Positions 1-12,105 of a stretch of DNA of 64,000 bases are shown one piece after another; the first letter of the stretch is position 1; the number at the start of each line of letters is the position of its first letter. Origin of the DNA: Pseudomonas lini (GTDB lineage Bacteria; Pseudomonadota; Gammaproteobacteria; Pseudomonadales; Pseudomonadaceae); contig NZ_OZ061318.1 in assembly GCF_964063345.1 (NCBI RefSeq), positions 3,224,001 to 3,288,000 of the forward strand, read 5' to 3'. Under the pieces are notes generated by a model. The model was not told the origin of the DNA and made no database searches. It saw nothing but the letters and a program-made list of their open reading frames with translations. The translations under genes were made by a program, and so were the position numbers.

Positions 1-1
1 T

Positions 2-301
2 GTCGTTGCCGAAAACGACCGTCTCCCGCTTTTGCCGGAGATATCCGCTCTGTTTGACCTGTACAAGGCTGAACAAGAGAAGTCGGTAGACGTTGAAGTG
101 ACCAGTGCTTTTGCATTGAACCAAGAACAGCAAGACAAACTCGCCAAGGTTCTCAGTGCACGACTCAACCGGGAAGTGCGCCTGCAAGTCGAGGAAGACA
201 AATCCCTGATTGGGGGCATTGTCATCCGCGCCGGCGACCTGGTTATCGATGGCTCGGTTCGCGGCAAACTCGCGAACCTTGCCGAAGCATTGAAATCTTG
301 A
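2..301 (+). CDS. atpH: ATP synthase F1 subunit delta (3' part)
   Basis: C-terminal 99 residues of the delta subunit, the stalk protein that ties the F1 head (through alpha) to the b-subunit dimer of Fo at the inner membrane. The reading frame is open at the left edge, so the start lies outside the window. The tail carries the family pattern around [10 protein letters not shown] and ends in ...[10 protein letters not shown]. It is followed 21 bp later by atpA, the usual atp operon order. Identity is supported by both sequence and context. Confidence 0.96.
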   Translation, partial: VVAENDRLPLLPEISALFDLYKAEQEKSVDVEVTSAFALNQEQQDKLAKVLSARLNREVRLQVEEDKSLIGGIVIRAGDLVIDGSVRGKLANLAEALKS

Positions 302-322
302 GTTTGAAGGGGCAGCAGAGCA

Positions 323-1867
323 ATGCAGCAACTCAATCCTTCCGAAATAAGTGAAATTATCAAGGGCCGCATCGACAAGCTCGATGTGACCTCCCAAGCC
401 CGTAACGAAGGCACTGTCGTCAGCGTATCTGACGGTATCGTGCGGATTCACGGTCTGGCCGACGTTATGTACGGCGAGATGATCGAGTTTCCGGGCGGCG
501 TCTTCGGTATGGCTCTCAACCTCGAGCAAGACTCTGTAGGTGCCGTTGTATTGGGCGCTTACCAGTCTCTGGCTGAAGGCATGAGCGCCAAGTGCACTGG
601 CCGCATCCTCGAAGTTCCGGTGGGTAAGGAACTGCTGGGTCGCGTAGTCGACGCACTGGGTAACCCTGTTGACGGCAAAGGTCCACTGGGCAACACCGAG
701 ACCGACGCGGTCGAGAAAGTTGCTCCAGGCGTGATCTGGCGTAAGTCGGTAGACCAGCCTGTACAGACTGGCTACAAGGCTGTCGATGCCATGATCCCTG
801 TCGGCCGTGGCCAGCGTGAGCTGATCATCGGTGACCGTCAGATCGGTAAAACCGCTCTGGCGATCGACGCGATCATCAACCAGAAAAACAGCGGCATTTT
901 CTGCGTCTACGTAGCGATCGGTCAGAAGCAATCGACCATCGCCAACGTGGTTCGCAAGCTGGAAGAAAACGGCGCTCTGGCCAACACGATCATCGTGGCT
1001 GCCAGTGCTTCGGAATCTCCTGCGCTGCAATTCCTGGCACCGTACTCCGGTTGCACCATGGGTGAATTCTTCCGCGACCGCGGTGAAGACGCGCTGATCG
1101 TTTATGACGATCTGTCCAAGCAAGCAGTGGCTTACCGCCAGATTTCCCTGCTGCTGCGCCGTCCACCAGGCCGTGAAGCTTACCCAGGCGACGTGTTCTA
1201 TCTCCACTCCCGTCTGCTGGAGCGCGCATCCCGCGTTTCGGAAGAATACGTAGAGAAGTTCACCAACGGCGCAGTGACCGGCAAAACCGGTTCCCTGACC
1301 GCACTGCCGATCATCGAAACCCAGGCTGGCGACGTTTCCGCGTTCGTTCCGACCAACGTGATTTCCATCACCGACGGTCAGATCTTCCTGGAATCGGCCA
1401 TGTTCAACTCCGGGATCCGTCCTGCTGTGAACGCCGGTGTTTCGGTATCCCGTGTGGGTGGTGCCGCTCAGACCAAGATCATCAAGAAGCTCTCCGGTGG
1501 TATCCGTACCGCTCTGGCTCAGTACCGTGAACTGGCGGCATTCGCCCAGTTCGCTTCTGACCTGGACGAAGCGACCCGTAAGCAACTTGAGCATGGTCAG
1601 CGCGTTACCGAGCTGATGAAGCAGAAGCAATACGCACCAATGTCGATCGCTGACATGGCGCTGTCGCTGTATGCCGCTGAGCGTGGGTTCCTGACTGACG
1701 TCGAAATCGCCAAGATCGGCAGCTTTGAACAAGCGCTGATTGCTTTCTTCAACCGCGATCACGCCGATTTGATGGCGAAGATCAACGTGAAGGGTGACTT
1801 CAATGACGAAATCGACGCTGGCATGAAAGCCGGTATCGAGAAGTTCAAGGCCACCCAAACCTGGTAA
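323..1867 (+). CDS. atpA: ATP synthase F1 subunit alpha
   Basis: Non-catalytic nucleotide-binding subunit of the F1 hexamer, 514 residues, normal for the family. Visible are the N-terminal beta-barrel (about 25-95), the P-loop GDRQIGKT (about 170-177) and the C-terminal helical domain. The start follows a GGGGCAGCAGAGC ribosome-binding region, 21 bp after atpH. It acts with beta in rotary ATP synthesis on the cytoplasmic face of the inner membrane. It is co-transcribed with the neighbouring atp genes, and nothing is unusual. Confidence 0.98.
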   Translation: MQQLNPSEISEIIKGRIDKLDVTSQARNEGTVVSVSDGIVRIHGLADVMYGEMIEFPGGVFGMALNLEQDSVGAVVLGAYQSLAEGMSAKCTGRILEVPVGKELLGRVVDALGNPVDGKGPLGNTETDAVEKVAPGVIWRKSVDQPVQTGYKAVDAMIPVGRGQRELIIGDRQIGKTALAIDAIINQKNSGIFCVYVAIGQKQSTIANVVRKLEENGALANTIIVAASASESPALQFLAPYSGCTMGEFFRDRGEDALIVYDDLSKQAVAYRQISLLLRRPPGREAYPGDVFYLHSRLLERASRVSEEYVEKFTNGAVTGKTGSLTALPIIETQAGDVSAFVPTNVISITDGQIFLESAMFNSGIRPAVNAGVSVSRVGGAAQTKIIKKLSGGIRTALAQYRELAAFAQFASDLDEATRKQLEHGQRVTELMKQKQYAPMSIADMALSLYAAERGFLTDVEIAKIGSFEQALIAFFNRDHADLMAKINVKGDFNDEIDAGMKAGIEKFKATQTW

Positions 1868-1917
1868 GCCGCAGCGGGAGTCGCAAGGCTCCCGCTTGCT
1901 AACCTGATAGGTGTTAC

Positions 1918-2778
1918 ATGGCAGGCGCAAAAGAGATTCGCAGTAAGATTGCGAGCATCAAAAGCACGCAAAAGATTACCAGCGCCATGGAAAAAGTGGC
2001 GGTCAGCAAAATGCGCAAGGCACAAATGCGCATGGCTGCTAGCCGTCCTTACGCGGAGCGCATCCGCCAGGTTATTGGCCATCTGGCCAACGCCAACCCG
2101 GAATATCGCCACCCATTCATGATCGACCGTGAAGTAAAGCGCGTCGGTTACGTTGTGGTGAGCAGTGACCGTGGTCTGTGTGGTGGCTTGAACACCAACC
2201 TGTTCAAGGCCCTGGTCAAGGACATGGCGGTAAACCGCGAAAACGGCGTCGAGATTGATCTGTGTGTAGTGGGTAGCAAGGGTGCGGCTTTCTTCCGCAA
2301 CTTCGGCGGTAACGTCGTTGCAGCTATCAGCCACCTGGGTGAAGAGCCGTCGATCAATGACCTGATCGGCAGCGTCAAGGTGATGCTGGATGCCTACCTG
2401 GACGGCCGTATTGACCGCCTGTCCGTGGTGTCCAACAAGTTCATCAACACCATGACGCAACAGCCTACCGTGGAGCAGTTGATTCCACTGGTGGCAACCC
2501 CGGATCAAGAACTCAAGCACCACTGGGATTATCTGTACGAACCGGACGCCAAAGAGCTGCTTGACGGCTTGATGGTCCGCTACGTGGAGTCGCAGGTCTA
2601 CCAGGCGGTGGTCGAGAACAACGCGGCTGAACAAGCTGCGCGGATGATCGCGATGAAGAACGCTACCGACAACGCCGGTGATTTGATCAGCGATTTGCAG
2701 CTGGTCTATAACAAGGCGCGTCAGGCTGCGATCACCCAAGAGATCTCGGAAATCGTCGGCGGCGCTGCCGCGGTTTAA
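1918..2778 (+). CDS. atpG: ATP synthase F1 subunit gamma (central stalk)
   Basis: Rotor shaft of F1, 286 residues. It begins [20 protein letters not shown], and the long N-terminal helix plus the C-terminal helix ([15 protein letters not shown]) are the two coiled-coil strands that enter the alpha/beta hexamer. A Rossmann-like middle domain lies between them. It sits 50 bp after atpA and 27 bp before atpD, in standard order. No irregularities were seen. Confidence 0.98.
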   Translation: MAGAKEIRSKIASIKSTQKITSAMEKVAVSKMRKAQMRMAASRPYAERIRQVIGHLANANPEYRHPFMIDREVKRVGYVVVSSDRGLCGGLNTNLFKALVKDMAVNRENGVEIDLCVVGSKGAAFFRNFGGNVVAAISHLGEEPSINDLIGSVKVMLDAYLDGRIDRLSVVSNKFINTMTQQPTVEQLIPLVATPDQELKHHWDYLYEPDAKELLDGLMVRYVESQVYQAVVENNAAEQAARMIAMKNATDNAGDLISDLQLVYNKARQAAITQEISEIVGGAAAV

Positions 2779-4185
<1,407 letters not shown>

Positions 4186-4230
4186 TCCCGGCGCCCGGCA
4201 ACGGGCGCTAATTTAGGTTGAGGCAATCAG

Positions 4231-4656
4231 ATGGCTATGACAGTCCATTGCGATATCGTCAGCGCGGAAGGGGAAATCTTTTCCGGTCTGGTCGAGATGG
4301 TGATTGCGCACGGTGCACTGGGTGATCTTGGTATCGCTCTGGGTCACGCGCCGTTGATCACTAATCTCAAGCCGGGCCCGATCCGCCTGGTCAAGCAGGG
4401 CGGGGAAGAGGAGGTGTATTACATCTCCGGTGGTTTCCTCGAGGTTCAGCCGAACATGGTCAAGGTTCTTGCCGACACCGTGCAACGTGCTGCCGACCTG
4501 GACGAAGCCTCCGCTCAGGAAGCCGTAAAGGCTGCCGAGAAGGCACTGCATGAGCGGGGCGCGGAATTCGATTACGGTTCTGCTGCCGCACGTCTGGCCG
4601 AGGCTGCAGCTCAGCTGCGCACCGTCCAGCAGATCCGCAAGAAGTTCGGCCACTAA
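4231..4656 (+). CDS. atpC: ATP synthase F1 subunit epsilon
   Basis: Last gene of the atp operon, 141 residues. The N-terminal beta sandwich (about 1-85, including [14 protein letters not shown]) and two C-terminal helices match the family. It links gamma to the c-ring and can inhibit ATP hydrolysis through its C-terminal helices. A strong intrinsic terminator begins about 30 bp after the stop, which closes the operon. Confidence 0.97.
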   Translation: MAMTVHCDIVSAEGEIFSGLVEMVIAHGALGDLGIALGHAPLITNLKPGPIRLVKQGGEEEVYYISGGFLEVQPNMVKVLADTVQRAADLDEASAQEAVKAAEKALHERGAEFDYGSAAARLAEAAAQLRTVQQIRKKFGH

Positions 4657-4686
4657 TTGGCCATCGACTAATTGTGTGATTGATTA

Positions 4687-4714
4687 AAAAGGGTAGCCTC
4701 GGCTACCCTTTTTT
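4687..4714 (+). terminator. Rho-independent terminator of the atp operon
   Basis: A 12-bp perfect stem, AAAAGGGTAGCC / GGCTACCCTTTT, with a TC loop and a following T-run. It lies between atpC and glmU. Confidence 0.93.
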
Positions 4715-4773
4715 CTTTTCTGACTTTTATCACCCGGTCGCAGCCGCTGACCTCCCAGGATTAGTAGCCTGTC

Positions 4774-6141
4774 ATGTCTCTTGAAATCGTTATCCTCGCT
4801 GCCGGCCAAGGCACGCGCATGCGTTCGGCCTTGCCGAAAGTTCTGCACCCGGTTGCCGGTAATTCAATGCTTGGTCATGTTATCCACAGCGCCCGGCAAC
4901 TTGATCCACAACGCATCCATGTGGTGATCGGTCATGGCGCCGAAGCCGTGCGCGAGCGTCTGGCGGCCGATGACCTGAATTTCGTCCTGCAGGATCAACA
5001 ACTGGGTACCGGACATGCGGTGGCTCAGGCTGTGCCGTTCATCGAGTCCGATACCGTGCTGATTCTGTACGGCGATGTACCCTTGATCGAAGTCGAAACC
5101 CTGCAACGGTTGCTCAAGCTCGCTGCACCGCAGCAGCTGGGCCTTTTGACTGTCGAGCTGGATGACCCGACTGGTTACGGCCGTATCGTCCGCGATGCCG
5201 CCGGCAAGGTTACCGCCATCGTCGAGCAGAAAGATGCCAACGAAGCCGAGCGCGCTATCACTGAGGGCAACACTGGCATTCTGGCGGTTCCTTTCGAGCG
5301 CTTGGGCGATTGGATGAGCCGGCTCTCCAACAACAACGCCCAGGGCGAGTACTACCTGACCGACGTGATCGCCATGGCGGTCAGTGATGGTCTGGTGGTG
5401 GCTACCGAACACCCCCATGACACCATGGAAGTGCAGGGTGCCAACGATCGCAAGCAACTGGCCGAGCTTGAGCGCCACTATCAGCTGCGCGCTGCTCGTC
5501 GTTTGATGGCTCAAGGCGTGACCTTGCGCGACCCGGCACGGTTCGATGTGCGTGGTGAGATCACAGTCGGTCGCGATGTACTGATCGACATCAACGTGAT
5601 CCTCGAAGGCAAAGTGGTCATCGAGGACGACGTGGTGATCGGCCCGAACTGCGTGATCAAGGACAGCACCCTGCGCAAAGGTGTAGTGATCAAGGCCAAC
5701 AGCCATATCGAAGGCGCGATCCTTGGCGAAGGCAGTGATGCCGGCCCGTTCGCTCGTTTGCGTCCCGGCACGGTACTGGAAGCTCGCGCGCATGTGGGTA
5801 ACTTCGTTGAGCTGAAGAACGCTCACCTGGGCGAAGGCGCCAAGGCCGGTCACTTGACGTATCTGGGGGACGCAGAAATCGGTGCGCGCACCAACATCGG
5901 CGCAGGCACCATCACCTGTAACTATGACGGCGCCAACAAGTGGAAAACCGTGTTGGGTGAAGATGTTTTCATCGGTTCCAACAACTCGTTGGTGGCACCT
6001 GTGGATATCTCAGCGGGTGCGACCACGGCGGCCGGTTCGACCATTACCCAGAATGTGGATAAGGCTCAGTTGGCTGTGGGCCGGGCGCGGCAGAAAAACA
6101 TCGATGGCTGGAAACGGCCGGAGAAGATCAAGAAGGGTTGA
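4774..6141 (+). CDS. glmU: Bifunctional GlcNAc-1-P uridylyltransferase / GlcN-1-P acetyltransferase
   Basis: Makes UDP-GlcNAc from glucosamine-1-phosphate, the precursor for peptidoglycan and LPS. 455 residues. The N-terminal nucleotidyltransferase domain has LAAGQGTRM followed by LPKVLHP at about 8-26, and QLGTGHAV and YGDVPL further on. The C-terminal half (about 250-455) is a left-handed beta-helix of hexapeptide repeats. The cytoplasmic enzyme is normally a trimer. It lies upstream of glmR and glmS, so the first and last steps of the pathway are neighbours here. Confidence 0.97.
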   Translation: MSLEIVILAAGQGTRMRSALPKVLHPVAGNSMLGHVIHSARQLDPQRIHVVIGHGAEAVRERLAADDLNFVLQDQQLGTGHAVAQAVPFIESDTVLILYGDVPLIEVETLQRLLKLAAPQQLGLLTVELDDPTGYGRIVRDAAGKVTAIVEQKDANEAERAITEGNTGILAVPFERLGDWMSRLSNNNAQGEYYLTDVIAMAVSDGLVVATEHPHDTMEVQGANDRKQLAELERHYQLRAARRLMAQGVTLRDPARFDVRGEITVGRDVLIDINVILEGKVVIEDDVVIGPNCVIKDSTLRKGVVIKANSHIEGAILGEGSDAGPFARLRPGTVLEARAHVGNFVELKNAHLGEGAKAGHLTYLGDAEIGARTNIGAGTITCNYDGANKWKTVLGEDVFIGSNNSLVAPVDISAGATTAAGSTITQNVDKAQLAVGRARQKNIDGWKRPEKIKKG

Positions 6142-6177
6142 GTTATCCACAGCGCTTTGCGGCGGTCTTGAGATCGC

Positions 6178-6270
6178 CTTCGCGGGCAAGCCTCGCTCCT
6201 ACAGGATTTTAGGTCGTTCACAAATGTGTTTACGACTCCGGCCCTGTAGGAGCGAGGCTTGCCCGCGAAG
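6178..6270. repeat. REP inverted pair
   Basis: Two 27-bp arms (6178-6204 and 6244-6270) are exact reverse complements built on CGCGGGCAAGCCTCGCTCC, with about 39 bp between them. This is a Pseudomonas REP doublet between glmU and glmR. The transcript could fold into a large hairpin. Confidence 0.92.
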
Positions 6271-6370
6271 CTTTTATCCACAGATCATTTTTATCGTGTC
6301 CCGCTTGACGAAGTTTCGCTAATAGGTTTTGATTGATTACGTTATCTTTCGAATCGAAACTTACCAGACC

Positions 6371-7147
6371 ATGTCAAAGCGCAACACACCCCAACGCCGC
6401 CACAACATCCTTGCCTTGCTCAATGAGCAGGGCGAAGTCAGTGTGGATGAATTGGCCAAGCGCTTCGAAACCTCGGAAGTTACGATTCGCAAGGACTTGG
6501 CGGCACTTGAAAGCAACGGTCTGTTGCTGCGTCGTTATGGCGGAGCGGTCACCATGCCTCAGGAACTGGTCGCCGACCTCGGCCAACCGGTTTCCAAATA
6601 CAAGCAGGCGATTGCACGCGCCGCTGTCACGCGGATCCGCGAGCATGCGCGAATCATCATCGACAGTGGCAGCACCACCGCCGCGATGATCCCGGAACTC
6701 GGCCAACAACCGGGTCTGGTAGTGATGACCAACTCCCTGCATGTCGCTAACGCTTTGAGCGAACTCGAGCACGAGCCAGTGCTGTTGATGACCGGGGGGA
6801 CCTGGGACCCGCATTCCGAGTCCTTCCAGGGTCAGGTGGCCGAGCAAGTACTACGCTCATATGACTTTGATCAGTTGTTTATTGGTGCCGATGGCATCGA
6901 TCTGGTGCGCGGAACCACCACCTTCAATGAATTGCTGGGCTTGAGCCGAGTCATGGCCGAAGTCGCCCGCGAAGTGATCGTGATGGTCGAGGCCGAAAAG
7001 ATCGGCCGCAAAATTCCCAATCTGGAGCTGCCATGGAGCAGTGTCCATACCCTCATTACCGATGATCGCCTGCCACTGGAGGCACGCGATCAGATTCAGG
7101 CCCGCGGCATTAATTTGATCTGCGCCGCCGTCAGTCAGGAGAAATAG
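6371..7147 (+). CDS. glmR: DeoR-family regulator of glucosamine metabolism
   Basis: DNA-binding regulator, 258 residues from the chosen ATG ([10 protein letters not shown]). An in-frame start 42 bp upstream would add an implausible leader. The N-terminal winged helix (about 6-58) includes the DeoR recognition pattern [10 protein letters not shown]. The rest is the sugar-phosphate-sensing DeoR C-terminal domain ([11 protein letters not shown]..., GADGID). It ends one base before glmS. The orthologous position in P. aeruginosa is glmR (PA5550), linked to glucosamine-6-P supply; the function here is inferred from that synteny. Confidence 0.88.
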   Translation: MSKRNTPQRRHNILALLNEQGEVSVDELAKRFETSEVTIRKDLAALESNGLLLRRYGGAVTMPQELVADLGQPVSKYKQAIARAAVTRIREHARIIIDSGSTTAAMIPELGQQPGLVVMTNSLHVANALSELEHEPVLLMTGGTWDPHSESFQGQVAEQVLRSYDFDQLFIGADGIDLVRGTTTFNELLGLSRVMAEVAREVIVMVEAEKIGRKIPNLELPWSSVHTLITDDRLPLEARDQIQARGINLICAAVSQEK

Positions 7148-7148
7148 C

Positions 7149-8981
7149 ATGTGTGGAATTGTCGGTGCAGTCGCAGAACGTAACGTTACCGCCATCCTGC
7201 TCGAAGGCCTCAAGCGCCTGGAATACCGTGGCTATGACAGCGCCGGTGTGGCGTTGTACACCAACGATGGAAAACTCTTGCGCACGCGTCGTCCGGGCAA
7301 GGTCAGCGAGTTGGAACAGGCGCTGATCGAAGAGCCTCTAGTCGGCCGTCTGGGCATAGCCCATACCCGCTGGGCGACCCACGGCGCGCCGTGTGAACGC
7401 AATGCTCACCCGCATTTTTCCGGCGATCTGGCGGTGGTGCACAACGGCATCATCGAGAACCATGAAGCCCTGCGCGAGCAACTCAAGGCTTTGGGCCACG
7501 TATTCACGTCGGACACTGACACTGAAGTCATCGCGCATTTGCTGCACGAGAAACTCAAGCTGCAACCCGACCTGACGGCGGCCCTGAAAGCGACCGTGCA
7601 AGAGCTGCACGGTGCTTACGGCCTGGCGGTGATCAGCGCCCTTCAACCGGATCGTCTGGTCGCCGCTCGCAGTGGCAGCCCGCTGGTGATCGGTCTGGGT
7701 ATGGGTGAGAACTTCCTGGCTTCCGATCAATTGGCGCTGCGCCAGGTTACCGACCGCTTCATGTACCTGGAAGAAGGCGATATCGCCGAAATTCGCCGCG
7801 ACAGCGTGCAGATCTGGGACATCAATGGCGCGCTCGTCCAGCGTGAAAGCGTTCAGTACCGTGATGGTGCCGAAGCGGCTGACAAGGGCGAATTCCGCCA
7901 TTACATGCTCAAGGAAATTCACGAGCAACCGGCTGTGGTGCAGCGCACCCTTGAAGGTCGCCTGAGTCAGAACCAGGTGCTGGTCGAGGCGTTCGGTCCC
8001 CAAGCTGCCGAGCTGTTCGCCAAGGTGCGCAATGTTCAGATCGTCGCCTGCGGCACCAGCTATCACGCCGGCATGGTTGCCCGTTACTGGCTCGAAGAAC
8101 TGGCTGGCATCCCGTGTCAGGTAGAAGTCGCCAGCGAATTCCGCTATCGCAAGGTAGTGGTGCAGCCGGACACCCTGTTCGTGAGCATCTCCCAGTCTGG
8201 TGAAACCGCCGACACTCTGGCCGCGCTACGCAATGCCAAAGAGCTGGGTTTCCTCGCCAGCCTGGCAATCTGCAACGTCGGCATCAGCTCTCTGGTACGC
8301 GAATCGGACCTGACCCTGCTGACCCAGGCCGGTCGCGAAATCGGCGTGGCCTCGACCAAAGCCTTCACCACTCAACTGGTTGGCCTGCTGTTGCTGACCC
8401 TGTCTTTGGGTCAGGTTCGCGGTACGTTGGCCGAAGGTGTCGAAGCCACACTGGTCGAAGAACTGCGTCGCCTGCCAACCCGTTTGGGCGAAGCCCTGGC
8501 CATGGACAGCACCGTGGAGAAAATCGCCGAGCTGTTCGCCGAGAAGAACCACACGCTGTTCCTCGGTCGCGGCGCGCAATTCCCGGTGGCGATGGAAGGG
8601 GCTCTCAAGCTCAAGGAAATCTCCTACATCCACGCAGAAGCCTACCCGGCGGGCGAACTGAAACATGGCCCGTTGGCGCTTGTGGATAACGACATGCCGG
8701 TGGTCACCGTGGCGCCGAACAACGAGTTGCTGGAGAAGCTGAAGTCCAACCTCCAGGAAGTCCGCGCCCGTGGCGGTGAGCTGATCGTCTTTGCTGACGA
8801 GCAGGCTGGCATGACCAATGGCGAAGGCACTCATGTCGTCCAGATGCCGCACATCCACGACATCCTGTCGCCGATTCTCTACACCATTCCGTTGCAGCTG
8901 CTTTCGTACTACGTGGCTGTGTTGAAAGGTACTGACGTTGATCAGCCGCGTAACTTGGCAAAGTCGGTGACGGTGGAATAA
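7149..8981 (+). CDS. glmS: Glutamine--fructose-6-phosphate aminotransferase
   Basis: Converts fructose-6-phosphate and glutamine to glucosamine-6-phosphate, the entry step of amino-sugar synthesis. 610 residues. Cys2 of [10 protein letters not shown] is the glutaminase nucleophile of the N-terminal Ntn domain (to about 240). Two SIS sugar-isomerase domains follow ([17 protein letters not shown]; then about 460-600), ending in the conserved [13 protein letters not shown]. It starts one base after glmR, so the two are co-transcribed, and a terminator follows. No glmS ribozyme-like leader was seen, as expected outside Firmicutes. Confidence 0.97.
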   Translation: MCGIVGAVAERNVTAILLEGLKRLEYRGYDSAGVALYTNDGKLLRTRRPGKVSELEQALIEEPLVGRLGIAHTRWATHGAPCERNAHPHFSGDLAVVHNGIIENHEALREQLKALGHVFTSDTDTEVIAHLLHEKLKLQPDLTAALKATVQELHGAYGLAVISALQPDRLVAARSGSPLVIGLGMGENFLASDQLALRQVTDRFMYLEEGDIAEIRRDSVQIWDINGALVQRESVQYRDGAEAADKGEFRHYMLKEIHEQPAVVQRTLEGRLSQNQVLVEAFGPQAAELFAKVRNVQIVACGTSYHAGMVARYWLEELAGIPCQVEVASEFRYRKVVVQPDTLFVSISQSGETADTLAALRNAKELGFLASLAICNVGISSLVRESDLTLLTQAGREIGVASTKAFTTQLVGLLLLTLSLGQVRGTLAEGVEATLVEELRRLPTRLGEALAMDSTVEKIAELFAEKNHTLFLGRGAQFPVAMEGALKLKEISYIHAEAYPAGELKHGPLALVDNDMPVVTVAPNNELLEKLKSNLQEVRARGGELIVFADEQAGMTNGEGTHVVQMPHIHDILSPILYTIPLQLLSYYVAVLKGTDVDQPRNLAKSVTVE

Positions 8982-9005
8982 GTTATCCACAGGTGATCGA
9001 AACAA

Positions 9006-9039
9006 TAAAAAATCGCAGCCTATGGTTGCGATTTTTTTA
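9006..9039 (+). terminator. Rho-independent terminator after glmS
   Basis: Stem AAAAATCGCAGCC / GGTTGCGATTTTT with one G.U pair, a TAT loop and a trailing T-run, 25 bp after the glmS stop. Confidence 0.9.
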
Positions 9040-9060
9040 TCTGAATAAAGGACATGCCCG

Positions 9061-9963
9061 ATGGATCGCTTCCAGGAAATGCAGGTCTTCGCCACCGTCG
9101 CCCAGGAGCAAGGCTTCTCGGCGGCGGCGCGGCGGTTGGGGATGTCGGCGGCCAGTGTCACTCGGGCGGTGGCGGCGCTGGAAAAACGCATCGGTACCCA
9201 ATTGCTGACGCGTACCACCCGCAGTGTGCATTTGAGCGAGGCGGGTCAACGCTATCTGGAAGATTGTCGGAGAATTCTCACCGAGGTGCAGGAAGCCGAG
9301 GATTCTGCGGCGGGCAGCCATGCCCAACCCCGTGGGCAACTGACGATCACGGCGCCGGTGTTGTTCGGTGATTTGTTCGTTACGCCGGTCATGGTCGGTT
9401 ACCTGGCTCAATTCCCCGAAGTCAGCATCAACGCCCTACTGGTCGACCGGGTGGTGAGCATGGTCGAGGAGGGCATCGATGTGGCTGTGCGCATCGGTGA
9501 GTTGCCTGACAGCAATCAACATGCAATTCGCGTGGGCGAAGTGCGGCGGGTGATCTGCGCTTCTCCTGGATTCCTGACCGACCATGGTCGGCCCCGGCAT
9601 CCTGCAGATTTGAGCGCAGCCCCGATCATCGCTACCTCATCCATTGGGCAGCACAGAAGCTGGCCGTTCCTTGATGGGGGCGAGCCGATCAGCGTTCGTC
9701 CGGAACCGCGTCTTGTGGTCACCGCCAATCAGGCGGCTATCACTGCCGCCGCCATGGGACTGGGACTGACCCGGGTCCTGTCGTATCAGGTGGCGAGCAA
9801 GGTCGCCGCCGGTGAACTGGAAATCGTGCTGGCTGACTTCGAACTGCCGCCATTGCCCATTCATGTGGTTTACCAGGGTGGGCGCAAGGCCCCGGTGCGG
9901 GTCCGTAGTTTTGTGGACTTTGCGGTGAACGTACTGCGCGAACACCCGGCCCTGCACGGATGA
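9061..9963 (+). CDS. LysR-family transcriptional regulator
   Basis: 300 residues. The N-terminal winged helix-turn-helix (about 1-60) has FSAAARRLGMSAASVTRAVAALE. A periplasmic-binding-like effector domain follows (about 90-295). It belongs to the large one-component LTTR group that often regulates an adjacent gene. The only close neighbour is the GST-like gene downstream on the same strand, so a target cannot be assigned. The start follows AAAGGAC. The effector is unknown. Confidence 0.9.
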   Translation: MDRFQEMQVFATVAQEQGFSAAARRLGMSAASVTRAVAALEKRIGTQLLTRTTRSVHLSEAGQRYLEDCRRILTEVQEAEDSAAGSHAQPRGQLTITAPVLFGDLFVTPVMVGYLAQFPEVSINALLVDRVVSMVEEGIDVAVRIGELPDSNQHAIRVGEVRRVICASPGFLTDHGRPRHPADLSAAPIIATSSIGQHRSWPFLDGGEPISVRPEPRLVVTANQAAITAAAMGLGLTRVLSYQVASKVAAGELEIVLADFELPPLPIHVVYQGGRKAPVRVRSFVDFAVNVLREHPALHG

Positions 9964-10092
9964 AGGGTTATTGCACCGGATGAAATAATGGATTGCGTTT
10001 GCTGGTTATTCTGTTGGTTTGATGGCGAGTGGAAGATAGCCCCCATCGGCGCTGATCTTTTCTGAATGGCGCCACCACTCAGCGGAGTCACC

Positions 10093-10719
10093 ATGCAAGC
10101 CATCAAACTCTACAGCTTTCCCCTCTCTGGCCACGCTCATCGTGTGGAGCTGATGCTGTCGCTGTTGCAACTGCCGACCGAGCTGATCTTCGTCGATTTG
10201 GCCAAGGGCGCGCACAAGCAAGCGGACTTCCTGGCACTCAACCCGTTTGGTCAGGTGCCGGTGATTGATGATCAAGGCGTGGTGCTGGCCGATTCCAACG
10301 CGATCCTGGTCTACCTTGCGCTGAAATACGGCAACGGTCACTGGCTGCCAACCGACCCGGTCGGTGCGGCCAAGGTTCAGCGCTGGTTGTCGGTCGCTGC
10401 CGGGCCGATTGCCTTTGGCCCTGCCAGGGCAAGGCTGATCACTGTGTTTGGTGCGTCTTTCAATGCGCAAGAGGTAATCGCTTATTCCCATATATGGCTC
10501 AAAGTCATCGATCAGGAATTGGGCGCAACGGCCTATCTGGCCGGTAGCGAGCCGACCATCGCCGACATCGCTGCGTACAGCTACATCGCCCATGCACCCG
10601 AAGGCAATGTGTCGCTGGACGACTACGCCAACATCCGCGCGTGGCTGGCGCGGATTGAAGCTTTGCCAGGGTTTGTCGGCATGCCGCGCACCGTCGCCGG
10701 TTTGCAAAAAACTGCCTGA
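10093..10719 (+). CDS. Glutathione S-transferase family protein
   Basis: 208 residues from the chosen ATG ([20 protein letters not shown]). The thioredoxin-like N domain (about 1-78) carries the cis-proline segment GQVPVIDD and the glutathione-binding [10 protein letters not shown]. The C-terminal all-helical domain has the N-capping motif region [11 protein letters not shown]. It is probably a soluble detoxification or repair enzyme; the substrate cannot be read. It is followed by the MITE-like palindrome and then the flavoprotein gene. Confidence 0.9.
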   Translation: MQAIKLYSFPLSGHAHRVELMLSLLQLPTELIFVDLAKGAHKQADFLALNPFGQVPVIDDQGVVLADSNAILVYLALKYGNGHWLPTDPVGAAKVQRWLSVAAGPIAFGPARARLITVFGASFNAQEVIAYSHIWLKVIDQELGATAYLAGSEPTIADIAAYSYIAHAPEGNVSLDDYANIRAWLARIEALPGFVGMPRTVAGLQKTA

Positions 10720-10730
10720 GCTAACGGCCC

Positions 10731-10825
10731 GACTCAGCCGTAATGTTGTTCACTTAAGCGGATGAAATGATTCCGTGGCGAGGGATTCAGGCGAGCCTTA
10801 AGTGAACAGCATTACGACTCAGCCG
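10731..10825. mobile_element. MITE-like palindrome with flanking direct repeat
   Basis: Arms GTAATGTTGTTCACTTAAG (10740-10758) and CTTAAGTGAACAGCATTAC (10797-10815) are reverse complements with one mismatch, about 75 bp end to end. The element is bracketed by the same 10 bases, GACTCAGCCG, at 10731-10740 and 10816-10825, which looks like a target duplication. It has no coding capacity. Its sequence differs from the REP elements elsewhere in the window. Confidence 0.6.
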
Positions 10826-10866
10826 GGCCATTCTTGTTGCGCGAGGAGCGCAGGGGAGAAGCCGTT

Positions 10867-11823
10867 ATGGAACGTTCACCTTGGCACGCAGGCGAGAAAC
10901 AGTTGCAGGCTCGTGTGGGTGTCGCCGAGCGAATGGACGAATTAGGTCGTAGGGTGATTCGCAGCGAGATGGCGGATCAGCACCGCATGTTCTATCAGCA
11001 ACTGCCGTTCATGCTGTACGGCGCGGTGGATGCTGACGGCAATCCTTGGGCCAGCATTCTTGAAGGGGCGCCGGGTTTTGCCCATTCTCCAGAGCCTACG
11101 CTGTTGCAGTTCGGCAGCCTGCCTGGCCGCGACGACCCTGCGCAATTGCAAGAGGGCGCGGCGATCGGTCTGCTCGGTATCGAGCTGCACACTCGACGTC
11201 GCAACCGTCTCAATGGCCGAGTTGGCGCTGTGACGGCGAGCGGCTTCGAGGTGAAGGTGGAGCAGTCTTTCGGCAATTGCCCGAAGTACATTCAATTGCG
11301 CCAGTTTCGCTCGGTGCCCTTGGCGGATCCGGCGACCCGTATCGCGCAGCACCTCAATGGGCTGGATGACGCGGCCAAAGCCATGATCGCCGGCGCTGAT
11401 ACCTTCTTTGTCGCCAGTTATGTGGACGTCGATGGCCAACGCTCGGTGGACGTTTCTCATCGGGGTGGCCAGGCGGGTTTCGTCCAGGTAGAGGGCAATC
11501 GCCTGACCATCCCGGACTTCGCCGGCAACCTGTTCTTCAATACCTTGGGCAACCTGCTGACCAATCCTCGAGCCGGTTTGCTATTCATCGACTTCGATTC
11601 GGGTGACTTGCTGCACCTCAGCGGTCGTACGCAAATCATCCTCGAAGGCCCGCAGGTCGAAGCCTTTCAAGGGGCCGAGCGGTTGTGGACATTCGAGGTG
11701 GAGCGCGTGGTGCGGCGGCCTGCGGCGCTGGCCTTGCGCTGGCGCTTTGACGGTGTGTCACCCAAAAGTTTGCTGACCGGTACTTGGGCGCAGGCGAATG
11801 CTCGTCTGCGAGCTCAGGTTTAG
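10867..11823 (+). CDS. PNPOx-like flavin-binding protein, probably the surviving N-terminal domain of a larger reductase
   Basis: 318 residues from the chosen ATG (MERSPWHAGEKQLQ); a longer in-frame start lacks a better ribosome-binding site. The sequence matches the pyridoxamine 5'-phosphate oxidase-like split-barrel N domain (GAVDADGNPWASIL, TFFVASYVDVDGQRSVDVSHRGG, FAGNLFFNTLGNLL). In many pseudomonads I recall this domain being followed in one polypeptide by an FAD/NAD reductase domain and a 2Fe-2S ferredoxin. Here it stops just after the barrel, and a ferredoxin-like remnant lies 0.8 kb downstream. Whether the isolated domain is still useful is unknown. Confidence 0.82.
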   Translation: MERSPWHAGEKQLQARVGVAERMDELGRRVIRSEMADQHRMFYQQLPFMLYGAVDADGNPWASILEGAPGFAHSPEPTLLQFGSLPGRDDPAQLQEGAAIGLLGIELHTRRRNRLNGRVGAVTASGFEVKVEQSFGNCPKYIQLRQFRSVPLADPATRIAQHLNGLDDAAKAMIAGADTFFVASYVDVDGQRSVDVSHRGGQAGFVQVEGNRLTIPDFAGNLFFNTLGNLLTNPRAGLLFIDFDSGDLLHLSGRTQIILEGPQVEAFQGAERLWTFEVERVVRRPAALALRWRFDGVSPKSLLTGTWAQANARLRAQV

Positions 11824-11848
11824 AAAAAGATCGTCCGAACGCGGCCCG

Positions 11849-11906
11849 AGCCTTCGGCAGCTCCTACAGGGTGTAAACAAATCCTGCGTAGGAGCTGCCG
11901 AAGGCT
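11849..11906. repeat. REP-like inverted pair
   Basis: Exact 19-bp arms, AGCCTTCGGCAGCTCCTAC (11849-11867) and its complement (11888-11906), lie directly after the truncated flavoprotein and before DUF6124 cassette 1. This is the CTTCGGCAGCTCC class of Pseudomonas repeats, distinct from the GCGGGCAAGC class. Confidence 0.85.
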
Positions 11907-12031
11907 GCGATCTTTTGATCTTCAGGCAGTCCTACAGACGATGATTTTAGGGGGAGGTTTCCGACAGGTTTTGACGGTTGTCGGGTGGGAAGTGGAGTGG
12001 ATAGGCTTTGGGGGTCGCTGCACATCAGCGA

Positions 12032-12050
12032 TCGGGTCTGGAAAACCCGA
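12032..12050 (+). promoter_or_regulatory. Upstream b-target hairpin of C4 RNA copy 1
   Basis: Perfect 6-bp stem TCGGGT / ACCCGA with loop CTGGAAA. CTGGAAAA (12038-12045) is the exact complement of the antisense segment TTTTCCAG at 12159-12166. Just downstream, AGGATCA (12056-12062) is complementary to TGATCCT at 12144-12150, giving the a-target. Confidence 0.7.
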
Positions 12051-12105
12051 AGTATAGGATCATGGCAAATGACATAATGCGGCGCTTTCTCAGCTCCGCA
12101 GTTAT

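Noticed and set aside
11971..12007. Sigma-70 promoter at TTGACG ... TAGGCT in the conserved cassette block
   Set aside because: TTGACG is conserved in both cassettes but no -10 hexamer lies at 16-18 bp, so only a conserved block is reported.
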